A DNA stretch of 26,482 nt from CAZSHX01 sp964606895 (GTDB taxonomy: Bacteria > Bacteroidota > Ignavibacteria > Kapaibacteriales > UBA2268). Location: NCBI GenBank assembly GCA_964606895.1, contig CAZSHX010000069.1, positions 1 to 26,482 on the forward strand, given 5' to 3'. A program made the translations under genes and the position numbers. This document shows, in pieces, positions 1-6,502 of the stretch. The notes under the pieces are model-generated. The model was not told the DNA's origin and made no database searches. It worked only from the letters and a program-made list of their open reading frames with translations. Every line of letters begins with the position of its first letter. Within the stretch, counting starts at the first letter, position 1.

Positions 1-2588
1 CGACTCATGCTACATGTTATGGAAGCACCGGCTCGGCACTCGTTAGTGCAAGCGGCGGAACTGGCACATTAACTTATACATGGTCAGGAACAGGCTCCGG
101 AACTAATCCGAGAACAGGCTTAACAGCTGGAACTTATACAGTAAGTGTAAGTGATGCCAACAATTGCGGTCCAACAACAGCCACAGTAACTATTACCCAG
201 CCGACACAAATCGTAATCAGCAGTGTAACACCGACTCATGCTACATGTTATGGAAGCACCGGCTCGGCACTCGTTAGTGCAAGCGGAGGAACTGGCACAT
301 TAACATATACATGGTCAGGCACAGGTAGCGGAAGCAATCCAAGAACGGGCTTAACAGCAGGTACCTACACAGTAAGTGTTAGTGACGCTAACAACTGCGG
401 TCCAATGACAGCTACAGTAACAATCACCCAGCCAACACTGATAGTAATCAGCAGTGTAACACCTACTCATGCTACATGTTATGGAAGCACAGGCTCGGCA
501 CTCGTAAGTGCAAGCGGCGGAACTGGCACATTAACCTATACATGGTCAGGCACAGGCTCGGGTACTAATCCGAGAACAGGTTTAACAGCAGGTACTTACA
601 CAGTAAGTGTAAGAGATGCTAACAATTGTGGTCCTACAACAGCTACAGTAACAATCACACAACCTACACAGATCGTAATCAGCAGTGTAACACCGACTCA
701 TGCAACATGTTACGGAAGTACAGGCTCAGCACTGGTAAGTGCAAGTGGCGGTACTGGCTCATTAACATATACATGGTCAGGAACAGGCTCCGGCTCTAAT
801 CCAAGAACAGGTTTAACAGCAGGTACCTACACAGTAAGTGTTAGTGACGCAAACAACTGCGGTCCAACAACAGCCACAGTAACCATTACACAGCCTACAC
901 AAATTGTAATCACCAGTGTAACACCAACCAATCCACAATGTTACGGTGGCATGGGTTCTGCTCTTGTAAGTGCAGGCGGTGGTACAGGTGCATTAACTTA
1001 TTCATGGTCAGGATCCGGTAGCGGTAGCAACCCAAGAACAGGCTTAACAGCTGGCACCTACACAGTAAGTGTAAGGGATGCCAACCAATGCGGACCAATG
1101 ACGGCAACTGTGACTATCACCCAGCCCGCACAAGTCATAATAACTAGCATAACTCCTACTCATCCAACTTGTAGCGGAGGAACAGGCTCAGTTTCATTAA
1201 CTGTAACCGGCGGTGTAGGTGGTTATATGTACTTATGGTCAGGTTCTGGATCAGGAACAAATCCAAGAACAAATTTATTAGCCGGTACATACACAGTACA
1301 GGTTATGGATGCAAGCGAATGCGGAAATGCAACTGCAACTGTTACAATTACCCAAGCTGGTGCTCCACTGGCTCTTACAGGCTACACTCTAGCACATAAT
1401 ATGTGCAATGGTGGTGCTGAGGGTTCAATTACCCTTGGGATTACTGGAGGTACTACTCCTTATTCCTATAATTGGTCAGGAAGTGGAAGCGGAAGTAATC
1501 CAAGAACAGGTTTATCAGCTGGTTCATATTCAGTGACAGTATTTGATGCAAATAGTTGCGGACCTATACTTACAAGTTACTCAATTACTCAACCTTCAAA
1601 CCCACTAAACATAACAACATCAAAAACTGACATTATTTGCTATGGGGCATCTACCGGTAGATTTATTTTGACAGTCAGCGGTGGCGGCGGACCAAATTAT
1701 ACTTATGCATGGTCTGGCTCAAGTACTGGAAGCGGAAGTGGTACAATCACATCAAATCCTGGTTCAATCACAGCCAATAATTTATTTGGCGGAACTTATT
1801 CGATAACAGTAACGGATGCGGCTTCATGTACCAAAACATCAAGTGTTGTAATAACTCAACCGGAACTTGCACCGGGAGAAAATCCAGAAGATATTGACAG
1901 AGATTTAATCTTTACAAATGTAAGAGCAACATCAATAGATATTTGGTGGACCCGAAGTACATCCCCATATATTGATGCAAGTATTCTTATTATGAGACAA
2001 ACTACAAATATAGTTAATGAACCTGTTGACGGCTCAACTTATACAAGCGGTTTACAGTTCAGTACAGCCCCAAGGCTTTTCACAGGAAGTCCTGAAAAAG
2101 TTATGTATATCGGTACTAATAACTATGCTTATGTAACAGGTTTAACTCCGATTACAACTTATTGGGTGAAAGTATATTCAGTTGATACAGATCCAAGTTT
2201 ACCGGTGACTCCAAATTATATTACAGTTGGAACACCTACCTGTAACTTCCAGGATAACTACAGAAGTGTAAGAACTCCAAGGGGTAAGGAAGCGATACCC
2301 GGCGAGAACCTAAATCAGGTTAACAAACTGTATTCAATTAGTAATTTCGGACCTAATCCGGCGGTAGATAAAGTTCGTTTCGAATTGGATGTACCTGAAG
2401 AAGCAAGGTTCACAGTAGAAATACTAAACGAAGTTGGTCAGAAAGTAACAACAGCATTTACAGGTCAGCTATTCTCTGCAGGCAGACATCAGATAGACGT
2501 ACCGATAGATTTATCATCGGGTTCATATTTGTTGAAAATCAGTGGAGGAGGCGAAACCTCAGTTATGTTATTCCTTGTAGTAAGATAA
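1..2588 (+). CDS. Secreted SprB-repeat adhesin with T9SS sorting domain (5' partial)
   Basis: The frame is open from the first complete codon (base 3), so the real start lies upstream of the window and the ATG at 405 is internal. The protein is a chain of about 77-residue SprB-type repeats (231-bp period, units starting near 3, 234, 465, 696, 927 and 1158, then more divergent units). Each unit carries the motifs TCYGSTGSALVSASGGTG, YTWSG, NPRTGLTAGTYTVSV and VTITQP. A fibronectin-III-like region follows at about 1880-2240. The end (about 2333-2588) is a type A T9SS sorting domain with SNFGPNPAVDKV, EILNEVGQKV and SGSYLLKISGG. Such proteins are exported by Sec and then by T9SS to the cell surface, where SprB relatives act in adhesion or gliding. 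The function here is inferred. The first five repeats are nearly identical in DNA, so copy number may be mis-assembled. Confidence 0.93.
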   Translation, partial: THATCYGSTGSALVSASGGTGTLTYTWSGTGSGTNPRTGLTAGTYTVSVSDANNCGPTTATVTITQPTQIVISSVTPTHATCYGSTGSALVSASGGTGTLTYTWSGTGSGSNPRTGLTAGTYTVSVSDANNCGPMTATVTITQPTLIVISSVTPTHATCYGSTGSALVSASGGTGTLTYTWSGTGSGTNPRTGLTAGTYTVSVRDANNCGPTTATVTITQPTQIVISSVTPTHATCYGSTGSALVSASGGTGSLTYTWSGTGSGSNPRTGLTAGTYTVSVSDANNCGPTTATVTITQPTQIVITSVTPTNPQCYGGMGSALVSAGGGTGALTYSWSGSGSGSNPRTGLTAGTYTVSVRDANQCGPMTATVTITQPAQVIITSITPTHPTCSGGTGSVSLTVTGGVGGYMYLWSGSGSGTNPRTNLLAGTYTVQVMDASECGNATATVTITQAGAPLALTGYTLAHNMCNGGAEGSITLGITGGTTPYSYNWSGSGSGSNPRTGLSAGSYSVTVFDANSCGPILTSYSITQPSNPLNITTSKTDIICYGASTGRFILTVSGGGGPNYTYAWSGSSTGSGSGTITSNPGSITANNLFGGTYSITVTDAASCTKTSSVVITQPELAPGENPEDIDRDLIFTNVRATSIDIWWTRSTSPYIDASILIMRQTTNIVNEPVDGSTYTSGLQFSTAPRLFTGSPEKVMYIGTNNYAYVTGLTPITTYWVKVYSVDTDPSLPVTPNYITVGTPTCNFQDNYRSVRTPRGKEAIPGENLNQVNKLYSISNFGPNPAVDKVRFELDVPEEARFTVEILNEVGQKVTTAFTGQLFSAGRHQIDVPIDLSSGSYLLKISGGGETSVMLFLVVR
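3..1380 (+). repeat. 231-bp in-frame tandem repeat array (SprB units)
   Basis: The unit length is exactly 231 bp for the spacings I measured (3, 234, 465, 696, 927, 1158). The first units share stretches of more than 50 identical bases, while later units diverge progressively. Variation is mostly synonymous and looks mosaic, as expected for gene conversion or unequal crossing-over. The array runs off the left edge of the window. Confidence 0.9.
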
Positions 2589-2603
2589 CAGAATTCGACA
2601 ATG

Positions 2604-2643
2604 AAAAAAGGCTGTCTCAGAATTTGAGACAGCCTTTTTTTTT
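2604..2643 (+). terminator. Rho-independent terminator of the adhesin gene
   Basis: An 11-bp or longer GC-containing stem (AGGCTGTCTCA paired with TGAGACAGCCT), with a short GAATT loop, is followed by nine T residues. It begins 16 bases after the adhesin stop codon. The A-tract before the stem pairs with the T-tract, so it could act in both directions, but the nearest minus-strand gene also ends on this side. Confidence 0.9.
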
Positions 2644-2878
2644 AGAATTCCTGATAGCAATTAAAGAGTTCAGATCTGATTATTGTGATCAGAAAACTTC
2701 ATTTTTTCGATTTTTATGCTCACAAAATACAAACCCGAAACATCAATGCCTAAGTCTTCACCCTCGAAGAAAGTCAGGATGTCATTTTTATCTCAAACAT
2801 CTAAAAAAATAAACGATAATAATAGTTATTTATTAATATGAAATAAGAGTAAATATAATAGTTTATCTTGTAGCTTAA

Positions 2879-3811
2879 TCAGACTTTTTTGCCCGTTCTC
2901 AGGAAATTAATGTAACTATCAAAATCATTGTAAAGTTCTGATTTTATATTATTTGAGATGATTTCGTTAGCTTGGTGCTGATGTCTGAAGAAAATTTTTG
3001 AGGCAAGATATTCTTTCACAGTAATGGCAAATCTCTTTGGCATAACTCTATCATATAAACGATTTAAACACAATTTTGCAAACTTGAATCTACCGTCGAA
3101 ATACTCATTAATATCCTCATGCTTAATTTTGGTTTTCCTTGCATTTCCGGTTAAATGGAAAATTGAGTCATCAAAAATATTACCCATGATACTATCATCA
3201 ATAATTTTATTGGTAGGACCAAGGCATACCCAGTTTAGATTTTCCTTTTCAAGTAAGTATCCGAATCCACTTCCTCCATCAACATTACCCTCAATTTTTC
3301 CGGCATATTCATCATAAAATTCACTCGCAATTTTTTCCTTTTTTAGAATTATATCCGGTTTATATTTTTGATAGAAATCTTTGGTGAAAAGAATGAACCC
3401 TGTGTGTGGTTTACTGACGGCAATATCTTTGAAGGCAAAGGAAACCACCGGAGTTGAATCATTCAGCATTTCGATATACTTTTTGTCCCAGCCGTAAGAT
3501 ATAGGAAATGAATCCACATGAAACATTGCCAAATGAGTGCAATCGTCTTTTAAAGCGAAATCAATCAGATAATTCAGATAATACTCGTTTTCGACATCTC
3601 CACGGAGATTGGTTGTCGGTATCGGGCAAATTTCAACCTTATAGTTTCTTTCAAGAATTCTCCTGAATTCAGGAATGAATCTGTTTACCGATGCATAGAT
3701 TGTATAATTAAGTGCAGTATTCTTTTGGATTTGCTCAAGATGAATATCCAAAAGTTTCCGGTCTTCGGCTTTTAGAAGATAAACAACTAATATTCCTAAT
3801 TTAATTTCCAA
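2879..3811 (-). CDS. Glycosyltransferase-like protein of unknown substrate
   Basis: This is a 310-residue soluble protein without signal peptide or membrane segment. The N-terminal half reads like a GT-A nucleotide-sugar fold: a beta strand KLGILVVYLL, then a long alternating alpha/beta region, then THLAMFHVDSFPI (about residues 92-104), where HVDS sits where a DxD-like metal motif would be. Further on are GGSGFGYLLE and FHLTGNARK, resembling the late His of such enzymes. I do not recognise the exact family, and the assignment rests on pattern only. The gene starts two bases after the stop of the upstream oxidoreductase gene, so the two are almost certainly co-transcribed. The pairing suggests synthesis or transfer of a modified sugar onto a surface glycan. 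Confidence 0.5.
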   Translation of the reverse strand: MEIKLGILVVYLLKAEDRKLLDIHLEQIQKNTALNYTIYASVNRFIPEFRRILERNYKVEICPIPTTNLRGDVENEYYLNYLIDFALKDDCTHLAMFHVDSFPISYGWDKKYIEMLNDSTPVVSFAFKDIAVSKPHTGFILFTKDFYQKYKPDIILKKEKIASEFYDEYAGKIEGNVDGGSGFGYLLEKENLNWVCLGPTNKIIDDSIMGNIFDDSIFHLTGNARKTKIKHEDINEYFDGRFKFAKLCLNRLYDRVMPKRFAITVKEYLASKIFFRHQHQANEIISNNIKSELYNDFDSYINFLRTGKKV

Positions 3812-3813
3812 AA

Positions 3814-5078
3814 TTACATTTTGCTTTCAAGTGATTTTTGATAAAGATTGAATTCATAATTATCCAATTCAATAATCACATCCTCAATAAAAATCTTATC
3901 GTCTTTTTGTTTATCAACTTTTAAAACCATATTTTCTGCAATGCAAATCGGCAATCCGGAATTTTTAGAAGATTTTTCATTATTCTCTATCATTCCGTAG
4001 CAATTGTAACCCCCAATGCCATCAAGAATATCACCGGATTTCATATCTGTTTTTGCATACGAATAAACATTTGAGAAATAGCCATATTCAGGCTCTAACA
4101 AAGATTCACCATACAAACAAGCTTCAGCTATACATTCCATTGATTCCAGATGGCAAAGGTGATAAGGACGGTAGAAAAGATAGTAAGGACCCTTCCCCAT
4201 TTTATAATAATCGAGCATGAATTTTTGATAGGGGTTTTCGTGGTAGCCCACAACAAACACGCCGCCTCCGGGTTCGGCTCCGACTACATAATCAACAACC
4301 CCTCCGTATTCCGAGTGAATTTTCGGAAAATCGAACAAATCAAATACTTCATGAACAGATTTAGTCGGATGTCCTGTCATGCCGGGTTTCATTGTCTTCA
4401 ATCCCAGATTATTAGCCACCAAAGCCATTTCGATACATAACTTGGTTCCGTCGGTGTAAGCTGTAGCCATTTTGTAGCCTAAATTTCTTTTATCCGCTTC
4501 GGGAATTATTTTTGTTGGATTTGAATATCTGTCCAGAAAACCTTTGATATTCCCTGCCATGACTATATCAAAACCCCAAAGTTCAATTTGGTTAATCATT
4601 CTTTTCAAAACTGTGTGCTGGTCGCCATCACAGCTTGATAAAACGACATTATTTCTTTTGGCAAGTTTTGAAAAATACGGACCATAAATTAGGTCAATCT
4701 CGGAATTCATCAGAATCAGATGTTTTCCGTTTTCAACTGCCGCAATGGAAGATTGTGCCGCTGAACAGATTGAATTGGATGACTCGACAAAAACGTCAAT
4801 CAAAGGGCATGATGCAATCAGATTTGAATCGGTAGTAATTGCAAGTTTCTTATTTTCAATGGAAGAAAGAAGTTGATTTTCAGTTTCAACAACCCTGTAA
4901 TCCAAATTGAATTCGCGGGCAACGTCAATTGCTTTTTGCAAATTTATATCTGAAATCGCAGGACAAAAATATTTGTTGTAAGTATCGACTGATACAGAAT
5001 ACCCTTCCCCATTGCACCCATCCCGGCATTTGCAATCATTAGAGGTTTAGAAAGATTTCTAAGCTTTTTTAAAATCAT
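3814..5078 (-). pseudogene. COG4091-type NAD(P)-dependent oxidoreductase with SAF domain, split by a frameshift
   Basis: The main frame (stop at 3814) encodes about 375 residues homologous to homoserine-dehydrogenase-like proteins with a C-terminal SAF domain. Visible blocks are MVLSSCDGDQ-like and TDGTKLCIEMALVAN regions, KPGMTGHP, GGVFVVGYHENP, YYLFYRPYHLCHLE, and SGDILDGIGGYNCYG in the SAF part. It lacks the N-terminal dinucleotide-binding loop. That loop is present just upstream in another minus-strand frame: from ATG 5078 the frame reads PLMIANAGMGAMGKGILYQ, a clear GxGxxG motif. It then leaves frame near 4989. The continuation DTYNKYFCPAISDINLQKA is in the main frame. One missing base around 4985-4995 explains the break. 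It may be real inactivation or a sequencing/assembly error. There is no obvious slippery heptamer. It is the first gene of a unit with the glycosyltransferase-like gene. Confidence 0.8.
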
Positions 5079-5102
5079 TTAAAGATCTTTTGCGATATTA
5101 AA

Positions 5103-5218
5103 TAAATTACTTTTCTTTTAAAACTGATGAAAAACCAAATTTTCAGTATTCATAAGAAATTTTGTTGAGCAAGGCATTACAGCTTTGCTCCATTTGAAAA
5201 AACGAAAAAAGTAATTTA
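5103..5218. repeat. Imperfect palindromic intergenic element
   Basis: The perfect 12-bp inverted ends TAAATTACTTTT (5103-5114) and AAAAGTAATTTA (5207-5218) enclose a second small stem, GAGCAA/TTGCTC, near 5167-5190. There is no ORF of note inside. It could be a small MITE-like element or a folded RNA leader upstream of the oxidoreductase gene. The sequence alone does not decide. Confidence 0.4.
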
Positions 5219-5251
5219 ATAGTGTTAGAAAAATAATGATAAAAATATTTC

Positions 5252-5336
5252 ATATCTTAACAAACTTCCCTACTTTATTCCCCACTCTCACAAAATACAC
5301 TCCTGGTGGCAGCATTGATACATCAAGCAACAAATT
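5252..5336 (-). pseudogene. Remnant of a T9SS C-terminal sorting domain
   Basis: On the minus strand the 28 codons ending at the TGA at 5252 read NLLLDVSMLPPGVYFVRVGN and then KVGKFVKI. This is the typical last part of a type A T9SS sorting domain (D-V-S-x-L-P-x-G-V-Y-F-V-R-V, ending in a basic/hydrophobic tail). The upstream part of the domain, and the whole cargo protein, are missing. The frame runs directly into the left inverted repeat of the DUF559 unit. No matching 5' part is visible beyond the other inverted repeat. It is the scar of a lost secreted-protein gene. Confidence 0.75.
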
Positions 5337-5377
5337 CCCCTCTTGAGGGGTGGCAGGCGGAGCCTGACGGGGTGGAT
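5332..5377 (+). repeat. Left inverted repeat of DUF559 unit 1
   Basis: This 46-bp sequence is the exact reverse complement of 5799-5844. It folds into two hairpins in its own right: CCCCTC-TT-GAGGGG (5337-5350) and CAGGC-GGA-GCCTG, followed by a GGGGTGG tail. Confidence 0.95.
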
Positions 5378-5387
5378 TCTTTCAAGT

Positions 5388-5795
5388 TCATTTCCCTGTA
5401 AGTTCCATAACCCTTTTCTGAATAGCAAAATTAACTATTTCAATCACATCTTCAATGCTTTTTTTTACTAAAATGTCGGCAATATGAATAATTTCGAGAC
5501 CGAGTGTTCTCAAATAAGATTCACGTTGCATATCATACTCAGGTTTTAAATCATGGCTGTATCCGTCAATCTCAAACACCAAACCAAGTTCCTGAATGAA
5601 AAAATCAACGATATAATTTCCGATTATTATCTGTCTGTCAATATCCCATCCCAATTGTTCTTCATTTTTGAAAGTCTTCCAAAAAATCACTTCGGATAAA
5701 TTTCCGGCTTTCCTCAGTTCCCTTGCCCGTGCAATCAGGTTATTATTCTTAGGAAGTTCATAAAAATTAAACAGTATTTTGTCATGGTCAATCAT
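5388..5795 (-). CDS. DUF559 (Vsr-like PD-(D/E)XK) nuclease, unit 1
   Basis: This is a 135-residue DUF559 protein of usual length for the family. The Vsr/PD-(D/E)XK-type core is complete: E35 in LSEVIFW, D64 in NYIVDFF, and E75-x-D77 in VFEIDGYSH, followed by a helix and LRTLGLEIIHI. The N-terminus contains the family hallmark ARELRKAGNLSE. I chose ATG 5795 because it lies just outside the right inverted repeat. A GTG at 5804, inside the repeat, would add three residues. The gene stands alone between perfectly matching 46-bp inverted repeats, ending 10 bases from the left one. DUF559 proteins are predicted nucleases, but their biological role is generally not established. The arrangement suggests a self-propagating or parasitic nuclease unit, which is inference. 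Confidence 0.9.
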   Translation of the reverse strand: MIDHDKILFNFYELPKNNNLIARARELRKAGNLSEVIFWKTFKNEEQLGWDIDRQIIIGNYIVDFFIQELGLVFEIDGYSHDLKPEYDMQRESYLRTLGLEIIHIADILVKKSIEDVIEIVNFAIQKRVMELTGK

Positions 5796-5798
5796 TTT

Positions 5799-5844
5799 AT
5801 CCACCCCGTCAGGCTCCGCCTGCCACCCCTCAAGAGGGGAATTT
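5799..5844 (-). repeat. Right inverted repeat of DUF559 unit 1
   Basis: This is the perfect 46-bp reverse complement of 5332-5377. Read on the minus strand in frame with the DUF559 gene it would encode SPLEGWQAEPDGVD ahead of the start, but a TGA just upstream closes that frame and no ATG is present. I see no convincing target-site duplication outside the repeats. Confidence 0.95.
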
Positions 5845-6054
5845 CAAGAAGTTTTTCCTTTCTTCATTCACAATTCTCAATTCACAATTCATAATTTCTC
5901 CACCCCGCTTTGGTTGAACTACTTGGGAACGAGCAAGTCTTTTCCGAAAACAGTTCCGTAAAGAAAGAGGAAAAGCGAAATAAAAATATAATATTTTAAT
6001 ATAAATTCCCTATTTGGAAATGTATTTAAAATGATCGTGTAATTACGATTAGAT

Positions 6055-6438
6055 TCAATATTGCTTGTCATTTGATTTTTTTACATTCATTTTCTTATTA
6101 TTTCGGATAATAAATATTGTGTCATTTTGTTTATTACTAAAAACTGTATCACCCTTTCTTGCTTTAGAAACAAAATCTAAATTAAAATTATCTAAATATT
6201 CATGAATTATTGTTTTGTTGAAATTCATAATTTTAATTTTCTTATTATTATGATCTGATTTATCAGTATAAATTGTATCTACAATCCCATTAATATAAAT
6301 GTTTTTGATTCTTGATGATGTTTTGAAAGAGAAATCATTATGTATGAAATCTACAATGAAAACAGATAATATTAAAACAATTAAAATTGAAAAAAACGTG
6401 ATAGATACTATCCTAAAATTATTATTTTTTTTTATCAT
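6055..6438 (-). CDS. Small membrane-anchored hypothetical protein
   Basis: This is a 127-residue protein that I do not recognise. After a basic N-terminus (MIKKNNNFR) there is one strongly hydrophobic segment at about residues 10-32 (VSITFFSILIVLILSVFIVD), which fits a signal anchor or uncleaved signal peptide. The rest is polar, Asn/Lys/Asp-rich and lacks cysteines or known motifs. The coding sequence is markedly AT-rich compared with the neighbouring histidine kinase, which may indicate recent acquisition. It lies 64 bases downstream of the kinase stop on the same strand and could be transcribed with it. Confidence 0.6.
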   Translation of the reverse strand: MIKKNNNFRIVSITFFSILIVLILSVFIVDFIHNDFSFKTSSRIKNIYINGIVDTIYTDKSDHNNKKIKIMNFNKTIIHEYLDNFNLDFVSKARKGDTVFSNKQNDTIFIIRNNKKMNVKKSNDKQY

Positions 6439-6502
6439 TTTTTAACCTTAGAAAAGAACAAAAATAAGGAAATTCTCTATTTCAAGCAAGTTATGCCTTA
6501 GC

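Noticed and set aside
910..1107. Minus-strand ORF of 65 codons
   Set aside because: It is a shadow of the repeat coding sequence, with repetitive low-complexity composition and no homology pattern.
1..1160. Tandem repeats as a CRISPR or satellite array
   Set aside because: The period is 231 bp, in frame, and encodes conserved protein repeats continuous with a sorting domain.
2624..2812. Plus-strand ORF of 62 codons
   Set aside because: It starts inside the terminator hairpin and has no ribosome-binding site or recognisable feature. The gap 2644-2878 appears non-coding.
4975..5000. Programmed ribosomal frameshift in the oxidoreductase gene
   Set aside because: There is no slippery heptamer and no convincing downstream structure. 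Mutation or sequencing error is simpler.
5332..5844. Classical insertion sequence
   Set aside because: There is no transposase of DDE, HUH or serine/tyrosine type between the repeats and no clear target-site duplication next to them.
5779..5961. Plus-strand ORF of 60 codons
   Set aside because: It is composed of the DUF559 start region in antisense, the inverted repeat and a low-complexity TTCACAATTC stretch.
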